Assembly (NCBI RefSeq): GCF_003072125.1
Contig: NZ_QCYH01000006.1
Coordinates: 62,001 to 126,000 of the forward strand
DNA length: 64,000 nt
Source: Pelagivirga sediminicola
GTDB taxonomy: Bacteria > Pseudomonadota > Alphaproteobacteria > Rhodobacterales > Rhodobacteraceae
Direction: 5' to 3'
Both the position numbers and the translations under genes were made by a program. Under the pieces are notes generated by a model that was given only the letters and a program-made list of their open reading frames with translations, was not told where the DNA came from and made no database searches. Shown one piece after another: positions 18,153 to 27,046 of the stretch. Positions within the stretch are counted from its first letter, which is position 1; every line of letters starts with the position of its first letter.

Positions 18153-18540
18153 GCCGTTGGAAACGGGTGTTTAACCGATGGGGCCACGTATCCGGGCCAT
18201 GAAAAGCCGGATCTGCCAAAAATGCCACAATCGGGCAGGCGGCTGAATGGTTTTGCTGGACGCAGCGCCGCCCAGCGGGTAGTTTTGCCTGAAACGGGGC
18301 GATAACGATCCCGACCTGAGGCAGTTTTTCGATGGTATCCGAGCGGTTTCTGACCCTTGTGGCGTCTGCTGTGCTGTGGGCACGCGATCATCGCTTGCGT
18401 GTGCGGCGGTGCCGTGCGGCCGATACGCATCTTTCTCAGGACCGGGTTTCAATCAGCCGGATCGGGGCCGCGCGTGCGGCCCTGCCGCGGCAGGCGGGCG
18501 CATCGCGCTGCCGACAGGCACGATAAGGACGAGGGACAAG
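18153..18540 (+). other. intergenic region upstream of ftsK
   Basis: These 388 nt have no convincing gene. Just before ftsK there are two abutting GC-rich hairpins: GGGCCGC-gcgt-GCGGCCC (18465-18482) and the perfect 14-bp palindrome CCTGCCGCGGCAGG (18481-18494). They could affect ftsK expression. An in-frame extension of ftsK back to 18376 lacks family-like sequence. Confidence 0.5.
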
Positions 18541-21501
18541 ATGGCATATCAGACACGCGGACGGGATCCCCTTCTGGACAGCAACATGGCGCAGGCCATC
18601 GAGAAGCGCGGCAAGGAATTGCTGGGCCTCGCCCTGCTGGGGATGGCGGTGCTGAGCGTCATGATGCTGGCCTCCTACACGGCCGAGGATCCCAGTTGGC
18701 TGTCCTCCGTCGATACGCCGGTGCAGAACTGGCTGGGCCAGACCGGCGCCACGATCGCCGCGACGTTGTTCATGGTTGTCGGCTGGGGCGGTTGGGGCGT
18801 CGCGGCGGTGCTGGCGGCGTGGGGCATCCGCTTTGTGCTGCACAAGGGGCAGGAACGCGCGATGGCGCGGGTCATTTTCGCACCGATCTGGATTGCGGTG
18901 CTGTCGCTTTATGCCGCCTCCCTGACGCCGGGCGCGGAATGGTATGCCAGCCACAGTTTCGGACTGGGCGGGATTTTCGGCGATACGGTTCTGGGCGCGG
19001 TTCTGGGCGTTCTGCCCATTGCGGCGCCAATGGGGCTGAAGCTGCTGTCGCTGTGCCTGGGGATCGGCATGCTGGCGCTGGGCGCATTCGTCATGGGGTT
19101 CGAGCGCGCCGAGATGGCCCGCGCGATCAAGCTGGCCCTGCTGGGCTGCATCATGGCCTATAGCGCGGTCATCGCGCTGGCGACGCGCGGCGCCTCTGGC
19201 GCGGCCGGCGCCGCCCGCAGCGCGCAGGCCCGCCGGAGCGAGCGCCGCGCCGAGGCGCCCGGCGCCCCGCAGCCCGCGCTGGTGCAGCCGCGGATGGGCC
19301 GCAGCGCGCATGCCAAGGTTTATAACGAGGCCGACGCGCCGGTGCTGCAGGCCCCCGTGCGCGCGCCCGAAAAACCGGCGGGCGGGCTTCTGGCCCGCAT
19401 GCCGTCGCTGATGCGCAAGCCCGAGCCGATGCCCCAATCGGAATGGGTCGAGATAGATGCGACCGCGCAGGACCGGCCCATGCCGGGCGAGGACCGCATC
19501 AAGGAAAAGATCGCGGACGTCATCAAGTCGCGCGTGCGGCAGGCGCCGTCGATGCATATGCCGCAGGTCGCCTCGGCCGCCATGCGGGCTACAAGGCGCG
19601 GGCCGATGCCGCTGGTCCTCGACACCGCGCGCCCTGCGCGCCTTCCGGCCGAGCCGCCATTGACCGCGCCTGCGCCGTCCACCGCCATGCCGGCCGAGCC
19701 GCCGCTGACCGCACCGCGCGCGGCCGCGCCATCGATGCATGTGCCGCCTGCGCCGGAGCCGGCGGATGCGGATGACGAGTATGACGTGGACCTCTACGCC
19801 AGGGATTTCGATGATGACGAGGCGGTCATCCTGGACGAGCATGCACCCTTGCCCGCGCAGCCCGCGCCGCGCGTTGCCGCCCCGGAGGCCAAGAAGGTCG
19901 TTCAGCACGTCCCGCGCAAGGCCCCTGCGCCCTCCACGCGCGCCGCCGCTGAGGCGCAGCCGGCCCTGCAGTTCGAGCAAAGCGCCGCCACGAAATACGA
20001 GCTGCCGCCGCTCAGCCTGCTGTCCAGCCCCGACAACATCACGCGCCACCACCTCAGCGACGAGGCGCTGGAGGAAAACGCCCGCATGCTCGAGGCCGTG
20101 CTGGACGATTACGGCGTCAAGGGCGAGATCGTGTCCGTGCGCCCCGGCCCCGTCGTCACGATGTACGAGTTGGAGCCGGCGCCGGGCCTCAAGGCCAGCC
20201 GCGTGATCGGCCTGGCCGACGACATCGCGCGCTCGATGTCCGCGCTCTCGGCGCGGGTCAGCACCGTGCCCGGCCGCAGCGTGATCGGGATCGAGCTGCC
20301 CAACGACAACCGCGAGATGGTGTCCCTGCGCGAGATCCTGTCCACCCGCGATTTCGGCGATGGCAACCAGAAGCTGCCGCTGGCGCTGGGCAAGGATATC
20401 GGCGGCGATCCGATGGTCGCCAACCTGGCCAAGATGCCTCACCTGCTGATCGCGGGCACGACCGGATCAGGCAAATCGGTGGCGATCAACACGATGATCC
20501 TGTCGCTGCTCTACAAGCTGACGCCGGATGACTGCCGGATGATCATGATCGACCCCAAGATGCTGGAACTCAGCGTCTATGACGGCATCCCGCATCTGCT
20601 GTCGCCGGTCGTGACGGACCCGAAAAAGGCGGTTGTCGCCCTGAAATGGACCGTGGCCGAGATGGAAGAGCGCTATCGCAAGATGTCCAAGATGGGCGTG
20701 CGCAACATCGACGGCTACAACTCCCGCGTGGCCGACGCACTCAGCAAGAACGAGATGTTCAGCCGCACCGTGCAGACCGGATTTGACGACGACACCGGCG
20801 AGCCGGTCTTCGAGACGGAAAAGTTCGCGCCCGAAAAGATGCCCTATATCGTCGTCATCGTCGATGAGATGGCCGATCTGATGATGGTCGCCGGCAAGGA
20901 GATCGAGGCCTGCATCCAGCGCCTTGCCCAGATGGCGCGTGCCTCTGGCATCCACATCATCATGGCCACGCAGCGCCCGTCCGTCGATGTCATCACCGGC
21001 ACGATCAAGGCGAACTTTCCCACGCGGATCAGCTTTCAGGTGACGTCCAAGATCGACAGCCGCACCATTCTGGGCGAAATGGGCGCCGAGCAACTGCTGG
21101 GCATGGGCGATATGCTCTATATGGCCGGCGGCGCCAAGATCACCCGGTGCCACGGGCCCTTCGTGAGCGATCAGGAAGTCGAGGAGATCGTCAACCATCT
21201 CAAGGCCTACGGTCCGCCCGAATATGTCGGCAGCGTGCTGGAAGGCCCGGACGAGGACAAGGCCGGCAGCATCGACGCGGTGCTGGGCCTTGGCGGCAAC
21301 AGCGACGGCGAGGATGCGCTGTACGATCAGGCGGTGCAGATCGCCATCACGGACCGCAAATGCTCGACCTCCTATATCCAGCGCAAGCTGGCCATCGGCT
21401 ATAACAAGGCCGCGCGGCTGGTCGAGCAGATGGAGGATCAGGGCGTCGTGTCCGCCGCCAACCACGTGGGCAAGCGCGAGATCCTGGTGCCCGAACGCTG
21501 A
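18541..21501 (+). CDS. ftsK: FtsK/SpoIIIE DNA translocase
   Basis: The protein has 986 residues. Four to five membrane helices occupy about residues 20-210. A Pro/Ala-rich linker follows (about 215-470). The motor domain has Walker A GTTGSGKS at 639-646, Walker [13 protein letters not shown] near 775 and [13 protein letters not shown]. The C-terminal winged-helix gamma domain ([22 protein letters not shown], about 930-960) reads KOPS-type sequences. The protein pumps chromosome ends through the division septum and activates XerCD at dif. ATG 18541 follows AGGACGAGGGA. lolA lies downstream, the usual pairing. Confidence 0.95.
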   Translation: MAYQTRGRDPLLDSNMAQAIEKRGKELLGLALLGMAVLSVMMLASYTAEDPSWLSSVDTPVQNWLGQTGATIAATLFMVVGWGGWGVAAVLAAWGIRFVLHKGQERAMARVIFAPIWIAVLSLYAASLTPGAEWYASHSFGLGGIFGDTVLGAVLGVLPIAAPMGLKLLSLCLGIGMLALGAFVMGFERAEMARAIKLALLGCIMAYSAVIALATRGASGAAGAARSAQARRSERRAEAPGAPQPALVQPRMGRSAHAKVYNEADAPVLQAPVRAPEKPAGGLLARMPSLMRKPEPMPQSEWVEIDATAQDRPMPGEDRIKEKIADVIKSRVRQAPSMHMPQVASAAMRATRRGPMPLVLDTARPARLPAEPPLTAPAPSTAMPAEPPLTAPRAAAPSMHVPPAPEPADADDEYDVDLYARDFDDDEAVILDEHAPLPAQPAPRVAAPEAKKVVQHVPRKAPAPSTRAAAEAQPALQFEQSAATKYELPPLSLLSSPDNITRHHLSDEALEENARMLEAVLDDYGVKGEIVSVRPGPVVTMYELEPAPGLKASRVIGLADDIARSMSALSARVSTVPGRSVIGIELPNDNREMVSLREILSTRDFGDGNQKLPLALGKDIGGDPMVANLAKMPHLLIAGTTGSGKSVAINTMILSLLYKLTPDDCRMIMIDPKMLELSVYDGIPHLLSPVVTDPKKAVVALKWTVAEMEERYRKMSKMGVRNIDGYNSRVADALSKNEMFSRTVQTGFDDDTGEPVFETEKFAPEKMPYIVVIVDEMADLMMVAGKEIEACIQRLAQMARASGIHIIMATQRPSVDVITGTIKANFPTRISFQVTSKIDSRTILGEMGAEQLLGMGDMLYMAGGAKITRCHGPFVSDQEVEEIVNHLKAYGPPEYVGSVLEGPDEDKAGSIDAVLGLGGNSDGEDALYDQAVQIAITDRKCSTSYIQRKLAIGYNKAARLVEQMEDQGVVSAANHVGKREILVPER

Positions 21502-21671
21502 TGCGCCGCGCCTGAAAGGAACTGCCCCGCGCGTGTTCCGTTGAGGCCCTGCTGGATGGGACGCCGATCGGCTTTGCTGGGCCGGGGCGGCGCATGACGC
21601 AGATGTTATCGCATATCAGCGCGAATTCTGCGAAAAGGATGCCAAATATCTCACAGGACAAGGCCGTGCTC

Positions 21672-22283
21672 ATGAAACTTATCCGACTCGCCGCCGCCGC
21701 GCTGGCGCTGACCGTCTCTTTGGCGCTGCCAGCCGCCGCCGAGAAGCTCTCCTTGGGCGAAATCTCGCGCTATCTGAACAGTTTTGAGACGGCGACGGGC
21801 GCGTTCACGCAGATCAACGATGACGGAACGATCAGCCAGGGCCGCATCCTGATCAAGCGGCCGGGCCGCGTCCGGTTCGAATACCAGCCGCCCGAGGACA
21901 TGCTGGTCGTGTCCAACGGCGATACGGTGGGCATCATCGACGGCAAATCCAACGACGGGCCGCAGGGGTATCCGCTGAACCGCACGCCGCTGTCGATCAT
22001 CCTGGCGCGCAATGTCGATCTGACCCGCGCGCGGATGGTGACCGGCCATTCCAGCGACGGCAAGACGACCACCGTCCGCGCCCAGGATCCCGAACATCCC
22101 GAATATGGCAATATCGAGCTGGTGTTCACCGCCGCGCCGACCGAACTGCGCCAATGGGTGATCAATGACAGCGGCGGCAGCCGGACCACCGTGATCCTCG
22201 GGGATCTGAAAACCGGCGTGCGGCTGGGCAATGACAGCTTTGTGATCCCCGGTATCGGCACCGGCAGTCGCGGCGACCGCTAA
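21672..22283 (+). CDS. lolA: outer-membrane lipoprotein carrier LolA-like protein
   Basis: The protein has 203 residues. It starts with a clear signal peptide (LAAAALALTVSLALPAAAEK), so it is periplasmic. The body contains FETATGAFTQINDDGTISQGR and RPGRVRFEYQPPEDML, typical of LolA in alphaproteobacteria. LolA ferries lipoproteins from LolCDE to the outer membrane. It is not directly coupled to ftsK (170-nt gap) but has the same orientation. The stop codon TAA is the first base triplet of the hairpin repeat element that follows. Confidence 0.9.
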   Translation: MKLIRLAAAALALTVSLALPAAAEKLSLGEISRYLNSFETATGAFTQINDDGTISQGRILIKRPGRVRFEYQPPEDMLVVSNGDTVGIIDGKSNDGPQGYPLNRTPLSIILARNVDLTRARMVTGHSSDGKTTTVRAQDPEHPEYGNIELVFTAAPTELRQWVINDSGGSRTTVILGDLKTGVRLGNDSFVIPGIGTGSRGDR

Positions 22284-22396
22284 AGCGTTTTGTCTTTAAC
22301 CTGAGACATCAGATAAAGGCGAAACGCGCGCGCGCGCTGATATGTCGCGAGCGTTTCGCGAAAATCAGTGATTCAGGTTTTTCGCGAAACGCTTTA
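22281..22396. repeat. two-hairpin palindromic element between convergent genes
   Basis: The 116-nt element has ends TAAAGCGTTT and AAACGCTTTA, which are perfect inverted repeats. Inside, hairpin one pairs 22285-22298 with 22314-22327 (14 bp with two G-U) around a CTGA-gaca-TCAG tip. Hairpin two pairs 22350-22364 with 22379-22393 (15 perfect bp, AGCGTTTCGCGAAAA). The core GCGTTTCGCGAAA recurs in the palindrome at 39801-39822. It lies between convergent genes, so it may also serve as a bidirectional terminator. Confidence 0.75.
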
Positions 22397-22405
22397 AGCT
22401 AGGTG

Positions 22406-22429
22406 CGCTGCCCCGATAAAGGGGCAGCG
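22406..22429 (-). terminator. hairpin downstream of the minus-strand transglycosylase gene
   Basis: CGCTGCCCC, a 6-nt loop and GGGGCAGCG form a perfect 9-bp stem 7 nt past the stop of the gene at 22436-23026. There is no strong T tract. It is likely a transcript 3' end together with the neighbouring repeat element. Confidence 0.55.
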
Positions 22430-22435
22430 ATCCCG

Positions 22436-23026
22436 TCAGCGCCGGTTGCAGCGGCGCAGCTGCGCCTCGTAGGTTGCGGCGCGCGCCTCGACAGTGCCGG
22501 CCACGCGGACCAGCCACGCCTTCCCGTTATACGTGCCGCGCCGATAACCGGTGCGCCCTTCATGATAGGCCAGGTAATGGTTGCGCGCGTCATACATCGG
22601 GATGCCCAGCTCTTCGCGCGATTTGGACATGTACCAGCCCATGAAATCGGTCGCGTCATGGATGTTGTCGCGCCGCGCGCGCCGCGATCCGGCCTGGGCC
22701 ACGTATTCGTCCCATGTGCCGTCCAGCGCCTGGCTGTATCCGAAGGCCGAGCTTTGTCGGCCCATCGGAATGATCCCAAGCGTATAGCGGAACGGCGTGC
22801 GCGCGTCCGACACGAACTTGCTTTCCTGATAGATGGTTGCCATCTGGACATGGGTGGGCACGCCCCAGCGCCGCTCGGCGGCGCGGAAGGCACGGGTATA
22901 TTGGGGGCGCTCTTTCAATATTGCGCAGGCGTCATCCATCGTTCTGGGAGATTCGCCATAGCCGCCGCCGCGCCCGCAGGCCGCGACCAACAACATCAAA
23001 AGGACCGCGCGAAGCTGTCTGCTCAT
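22436..23026 (-). CDS. lipoprotein with lytic-transglycosylase (SLT) domain
   Basis: The protein has 196 residues. The N-terminus ends in a lipobox-like VAAC with Cys17, so the mature protein is probably a lipoprotein. The catalytic Glu is likely Glu68 in IYQESKF, followed by SSAFGYSQALDGTW, which matches the SLT GxxQ pattern. Such enzymes cleave the MurNAc-GlcNAc bond of peptidoglycan with formation of an anhydro sugar. The C-terminal YHEGRTGYRRGTYNGKAWL suits the EmtA-like subgroup. It is convergent with lolA. Confidence 0.82.
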   Translation of the reverse strand: MSRQLRAVLLMLLVAACGRGGGYGESPRTMDDACAILKERPQYTRAFRAAERRWGVPTHVQMATIYQESKFVSDARTPFRYTLGIIPMGRQSSAFGYSQALDGTWDEYVAQAGSRRARRDNIHDATDFMGWYMSKSREELGIPMYDARNHYLAYHEGRTGYRRGTYNGKAWLVRVAGTVEARAATYEAQLRRCNRR

Positions 23027-23250
23027 TACTGCCTCTGCTCTCGTTATCGGGGCAGTCTGCGCTGCCTCCGGTTTTCTTTTAACGACCAGTGTAGCGAATT
23101 TTCACCGAATGGGAAATCACGAATTCACCTTGCGGCATTCTGCGGCGGCTTGGCACCGATCCGGCCGCCCGCGCGGGCCGGGCTGTGACCTGCACGCTAG
23201 ATCACAGACTGTTTCCATGCGCCTATGCGATGAGCATTGGACAAAGCGCA

Positions 23251-23277
23251 CTTGAAACATTTAATCTCACGCTTTAG
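23251..23277 (+). promoter_or_regulatory. possible heat-shock (RpoH) promoter for hspQ
   Basis: CTTGAAA at 23251-23257 and CTTTAG at 23272-23277, 17 nt after the CTTG, resemble an alphaproteobacterial RpoH promoter, although the -10 part is a weak match. It ends 12 nt before the hspQ ATG, so any leader would be very short; that counts against it. Confidence 0.25.
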
Positions 23278-23289
23278 GGGCTGTTTTAT

Positions 23290-23616
23290 ATGTTGAAAAC
23301 GCGCGCGAAATATCATCTGGGGCAAATTGTCCGTCACAAGAAACACCCGTTTCGCGGTGTTGTTTTTGACGTCGATCCGGAATTTGCCAATACCGAAGAG
23401 TGGTATTCGTCGATCCCCGAAGAAAGCAGGCCCGTTAAGGATCAGCCATTCTATCATCTGCTGGCTGAAAACGATCAAAGTTATTACGTCGCCTATGTGA
23501 GCGAGCAGAACCTGATCGCCGACTATTCGGGCGAGCCGGTCGAGCATCCGGACATCGACGATCTGTTCGGCCCGTTCGAGGACGGGCATTATCCGCTGCA
23601 TTTTCAGCTGAACTGA
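23290..23616 (+). CDS. hspQ: heat shock protein HspQ
   Basis: The protein has 108 residues and matches HspQ/YccV along its length: the N-terminal KYHLGQIVRHKKHPFRGVVFDVDPEF, the central QPFYHLLAEND, and YVAYVSEQNL. HspQ stimulates degradation of some proteins by Lon and was first described as binding hemimethylated DNA. It stands alone, with AGGGG 9 nt before ATG 23290, and is convergent with the gamma-glutamyltransferase gene. The 263-nt spacer upstream is fairly AT-rich near the gene. Confidence 0.93.
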   Translation: MLKTRAKYHLGQIVRHKKHPFRGVVFDVDPEFANTEEWYSSIPEESRPVKDQPFYHLLAENDQSYYVAYVSEQNLIADYSGEPVEHPDIDDLFGPFEDGHYPLHFQLN

Positions 23617-23633
23617 AACGCGCCGCTTCGGGA

Positions 23634-25211
23634 TCAGTATCCCAGAGCGCAGCCGTCCTTGCGCGGATCTGACGCCCCCTCGAGCACGCCATCGGCCCCG
23701 ATCCTGATCGCCTGCGCGCCGCCGATCGCCTCGTCCGGGACGATCACCTTATGGCCCAGATCCGAGAGCGCGGCCCGCACCGCATCGCTGTACCCGCGCT
23801 CGACGCGCAGCGCGCCGTCTGCGGCATAGCTGCGCGGCGCGTCGATGGCGGTTTGCGGATCCATCCCGAAATCGGCCAGGTTGGACACGAATCGCGCATG
23901 CCCGCAGGGCTGATAGGCACCGCCCATGACGCCGAAGGGCATGATAACGCGCCCGCCCTCGCGCAGCATGCCGGGAATGATAGTATGGAACGGACGCTTG
24001 CCACCGGCGAGCTTGTTCGGATGGCCGGGCTCCAGCGTGAATCCCGCACCGCGATTCTGCAGCAGGATCCCGAATTTTTCGGACGCGATACCGGATCCGA
24101 AGCCGTGGAAGATCGAGTAGATCAGCGAGACCGCCATGCGGTCCTTGTCGACGACCGTGATATAGACGGTATCGCGGTGCATCGCCTCGGTCAGCGGCGC
24201 GGCCTGATCAAGCGCGCGGTCCGGGCGGATCATGGCCGCCAGCGTGCGGGCGGTCTCGGCGCTCAGCATGAATTCGGTGCGCGCGGTATGATCGGGGTCG
24301 GCAATAATGCGGTTTCGCGCATCATAAGCCAGCTTGGTCGCCTCCGCCTCCAGATGCGCGCGCGGCGCGCCGAGGGCGTCCATTGCCGCGATGTCGAACT
24401 GCGCGAGGATGTTGAGCATCAGGATCGCGGTAGCGCCCTGACCGTTCGGGGGATGCTCGATCAATTCACGGCCCTTGTAGGTGCCGCTGATGGGCGTGGC
24501 CGCATCGCCGCGATGGGCGGCGAAATCGGCGGCGGTATGCGCGCCGCCGGTTTCGGCCAGCGCGGCCAGCATGTCCTCGGCCACCTCGCCCTCGTAAAAG
24601 GCGGCGGGGCCGTTGGCGGCGACGCGGCGCAGCACCTCGGCCTGGCCGGGCGCGCGGAACAGTGCGCCCATTTGCGGCACCTCGCCGCCCGTCAGGTAGT
24701 GCGTGCGCGCGTGGCCTTTCAGGATATGCGATGACGTGATCCAGTCGGCGGCGACGCGCGGCGCGATCGGCACGCCGGCCTCGGCATAATGGATGGCCGG
24801 GGCGAGGATGTCGGCCAGGTCCAGTTTCCCATGCTCGCGAGACAATGTGCAGAACGCATCCACCGCGCCGGGGATCGTGACCGCATCGGCGGTGTAAAGC
24901 GGCACCGTTTCGTGCCCGCCGTCGCGCAGGGCGGCGGCATTCGCGGCGGCGGGCGCGCGGCCCGATCCGTTGAAGGCGTGCACGTCCTGGCCGCCTGCAT
25001 CGCTCCACAGAACGAAGCAATCGCCGCCGATCCCGGTCATTTGCGGCTCGCAAATGCCGAGCAGAACGGCGCCGGCGATGGCCGCATCCATGGCATTGCC
25101 GCCGCGCTCCATGACGTCGACCGCGACCTTGGCCGCGAGGGGGTGTGACGTGGCACATATTCCGCTGGTTGCCAGAACCGGCGAGCGGCCGGGCAGGTGG
25201 AAATCGCGCAT
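23634..25211 (-). CDS. gamma-glutamyltransferase family protein
   Basis: The protein has 525 residues. GGNAMDAAIAGAVLLGICEPQMTGIGGDCF is split across residues 38-66 and is the family's N-terminal hallmark. The autoprocessing nucleophile is probably Thr348 in RDTVYITVVD. There is no signal peptide, so this resembles the cytoplasmic YwrD-type branch rather than periplasmic Ggt. Family members hydrolyse or transfer gamma-glutamyl groups, for instance from glutathione, and some act as acylases. Note VYI in place of the usual THY after the nucleophile, so substrate specificity may differ. The start at 25211 gives the usual N-terminus. Confidence 0.85.
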   Translation of the reverse strand: MRDFHLPGRSPVLATSGICATSHPLAAKVAVDVMERGGNAMDAAIAGAVLLGICEPQMTGIGGDCFVLWSDAGGQDVHAFNGSGRAPAAANAAALRDGGHETVPLYTADAVTIPGAVDAFCTLSREHGKLDLADILAPAIHYAEAGVPIAPRVAADWITSSHILKGHARTHYLTGGEVPQMGALFRAPGQAEVLRRVAANGPAAFYEGEVAEDMLAALAETGGAHTAADFAAHRGDAATPISGTYKGRELIEHPPNGQGATAILMLNILAQFDIAAMDALGAPRAHLEAEATKLAYDARNRIIADPDHTARTEFMLSAETARTLAAMIRPDRALDQAAPLTEAMHRDTVYITVVDKDRMAVSLIYSIFHGFGSGIASEKFGILLQNRGAGFTLEPGHPNKLAGGKRPFHTIIPGMLREGGRVIMPFGVMGGAYQPCGHARFVSNLADFGMDPQTAIDAPRSYAADGALRVERGYSDAVRAALSDLGHKVIVPDEAIGGAQAIRIGADGVLEGASDPRKDGCALGY

Positions 25212-25489
25212 CTTTTGGCCTTCCGCAACAGGTTTCGCGCAGCCTAGGGCGCAGCGGCAGTTTTGCCAAGATGTTCGGAGGTGCCGGGCTGCGAGAGCAG
25301 ATAGACCTCGACGCCGCGCACTGGGTGGGGGCTGTTAAACACGGCGCCGAGGGAAGCCATTTGCAGCTACAGGATCAGTTGTGACGGTGCAGTCTGTCCG
25401 CAATAAGATTGGATCTGGGCAAGTTTGAGGCATTTCGAATTGTCGCTATTTGCCATCGATCGGCATACTCCAAAGCACCTGCAAAGGTT
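25212..25489. other. intergenic region, possible small remnant
   Basis: No gene is recognised. A short open frame from ATG 25270 to 25384 on the plus strand (37 codons plus stop, ending HLQLQDQL) could be a remnant or chance. The stretch 25385-25489 is more AT-rich than its surroundings and may hold transcript ends for the minus-strand RsbW/STAS pair. Confidence 0.3.
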
Positions 25490-26008
25490 TCACCTATCCG
25501 GGCACACCCGCGCGGGCGCCTTCAGGTTCAGGCAAAGATGCAGATGGTTTTCGCCTTCCCGCCGCTCGTAGCGAAGATCGCTCGTCAGCGCGCGGATCAG
25601 GAACCAGCCGAACCCGCCCTCCGGCAGCGCCGGGATCGCAGACCCCATGCCGGGCAGCTGACCCCGCGGCGGGCGCAGATCCGGCAATGCTGCGCCCCGG
25701 TCAACGATCCGGGCCGTCAGGTTGCGGCGGTCGATGGTCAGTGTCACGCGGATGTCGCCAACCCCTTGGCCCGCATAGGCGTGCTCGGCAATGTTGTTCA
25801 TCACTTCGGCCAGCACGATTTCGGCCGTGCCGCATTCATCCGCATCCAATCCTGCACGGCGCAGAAACGCGTGCATCTCGCGCAGCGCCTGCCGGATTGC
25901 CTGCCCGGACGCGGTCAGCGTGAACACCTCTAGCGCGGTCCCGCGGTGATCCGAGCGGGCCGGATCCGGTGCCGCCGCGGTGCCGGGGTGCCGCGATTGG
26001 CGCGTCAT
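25490..26008 (-). CDS. RsbW/SpoIIAB-type serine kinase (HATPase fold), anti-sigma-like
   Basis: The protein has 172 residues of GHKL ATPase fold: N-box EIVLAEVMNNIAEHAYAG (about 63-80), G1 box VDRGAALPDLRPPRG and G2 region EGGFGWFLIRALTSDLRYER. This set is typical of RsbW-like kinases in partner-switching modules, which bind a sigma factor or other target and phosphorylate a STAS antagonist. Its start overlaps the STAS gene by 4 nt, so the pair is co-translated. No sigma factor or PP2C phosphatase gene is nearby, so the target is unknown. Confidence 0.85.
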   Translation of the reverse strand: MTRQSRHPGTAAAPDPARSDHRGTALEVFTLTASGQAIRQALREMHAFLRRAGLDADECGTAEIVLAEVMNNIAEHAYAGQGVGDIRVTLTIDRRNLTARIVDRGAALPDLRPPRGQLPGMGSAIPALPEGGFGWFLIRALTSDLRYERREGENHLHLCLNLKAPARVCPDR

Positions 26009-26343
26009 CCCGCCTGCCGTGGTGCGAGCCCTTCGAGCGATGCATGAATGCCGAAAATCGTATCCATACGCGTCAATCTGAACACCTTGGCAACGTCAGG
26101 CGTCAGGCAGGCAAGGTCCAGCCGTCTGCCGGGCCCCATCTGTTTGAGCGACGCAACGATGGCGCCAAGGCCGCTGGAATCTATGAATTTCACCTGCCCC
26201 AGATCCAGAATCACATAATCGCCCGAATCGGCCGTTTCGGCGCGCATGGCATCCTTGAACGCGATGGCCATGGCCGCATCGATGCGGTCGGCGTTGACGG
26301 TGATCAGCTGATGGGTGCCGTGCTGGCTGCTTTCGAGGTTCAT
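26005..26343 (-). CDS. STAS-domain anti-anti-sigma factor (RsbV/SpoIIAA-like)
   Basis: The protein has 112 residues, a single STAS domain. The phosphorylatable serine is Ser56 or Ser57 in FIDSSGLGAIV. ADRIDAAMAIAFKDAM matches the usual first helix region. In the family the unphosphorylated form sequesters the RsbW-like kinase and frees its target; phosphorylation by that kinase reverses this. It is upstream of and overlapping the kinase gene, and divergent from the fRMsr gene. Confidence 0.9.
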   Translation of the reverse strand: MNLESSQHGTHQLITVNADRIDAAMAIAFKDAMRAETADSGDYVILDLGQVKFIDSSGLGAIVASLKQMGPGRRLDLACLTPDVAKVFRLTRMDTIFGIHASLEGLAPRQAG

Positions 26344-26505
26344 ATGCGCTCCGCTGGATAAATGACGTTATCCGCGAGGCTAGGGCAAATTCCTTACCAT
26401 TCGGTGAGCGCGGACAGAAAAGGGCGGATCGCGTGATTTTGAGGTGAACGCGGCAGTAAAAACCGCTATCCGCCGAGCGGAACCGAAGCCAAGGAAATCC
26501 CGAAC

Positions 26506-26958
26506 ATGCGCATCGACTATGACGAAAAGGCCAAGACCATCGCCGCCCTGACCAAGGGTGAGGACGATATCGTCGCCCTGATGGCCACGCTGGCCTGCGA
26601 GTTGCATCACGCGGACGCGCGATTCGACTGGACGGGGTTTTACCGCGTGACGCAGCCCGAAACGCTGCGGATCGGCCCGTATCAGGGCGGGCATGGCTGC
26701 CTTGTCATCCCGTTCTCGCGCGGGGTCTGCGGCGCCGCGGCGCGCACCGGTCAGGTGCAGCTGGTCGATGATGTGGATGCCTTCGACGGGCATATCGCCT
26801 GTGCCAGTTCGACCCGGTCGGAAATCGTCCTGCCGGTCTTTGACAAGGCGGGCACGCTGCTGGGCGTGCTGGATATCGACAGCGACCAGCCCGCCGCGTT
26901 CAATCAGGCGGATGCGGACGGGCTGACCCGTATTCTGCGCGAGACTTTCGGGAAATGA
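26506..26958 (+). CDS. GAF-domain free-methionine-(R)-sulfoxide reductase
   Basis: The protein has 150 residues, all one GAF domain. The three family cysteines are present: Cys65 (GGHGCLVIPF), Cys75 (SRGVCGAAAR) and Cys99 (GHIACASSTRSE). The spacing matches the yeast and E. coli fRMsr enzymes, in which one Cys reduces free Met-R-sulfoxide and the others resolve it through thioredoxin. It is cytoplasmic. The Shine-Dalgarno is AAGGAA before ATG 26506. Confidence 0.92.
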   Translation: MRIDYDEKAKTIAALTKGEDDIVALMATLACELHHADARFDWTGFYRVTQPETLRIGPYQGGHGCLVIPFSRGVCGAAARTGQVQLVDDVDAFDGHIACASSTRSEIVLPVFDKAGTLLGVLDIDSDQPAAFNQADADGLTRILRETFGK

Positions 26959-26963
26959 CGCCG

Positions 26964-27037
26964 CGCCGGTGAAATTTCATTTGCTTTTTTCACGGCGCCG
27001 AGGCAGCGTGAAATTACTGATGCAAATTTCACCGGCG
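26964..27037. promoter_or_regulatory. GTGAAATT-type operator cluster upstream of the XRE regulator
   Basis: CGCCGGTGAAATTT (26964-26977) and AAATTTCACCGGCG (27024-27037) are perfect 14-bp inverted copies 46 nt apart. A second pair, GTGAAATT (27008-27015) and AATTTCAC (27025-27032), shares the right half-site, and another TTTCAC lies at 26988-26993. The cluster covers the 88-nt promoter space before a self-standing HTH gene, suggesting autoregulation and possibly looping. Confidence 0.65.
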
Positions 27038-27046
27038 GAGCCTTGC

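Noticed and set aside
18376-18540. Longer N-terminus for FtsK
   Set aside because: The added residues are Cys/Gly/Arg-rich and unlike FtsK N-termini; ATG 18541 has a good ribosome site.
18436-20442. 668-codon minus-strand open frame opposite ftsK
   Set aside because: Compositional shadow of the ftsK linker region.
26969-27046. Longer N-terminus for the XRE-cupin regulator
   Set aside because: It lies on the operator repeats and lacks a ribosome site; GTG 27047 has GGAG 6 nt upstream.
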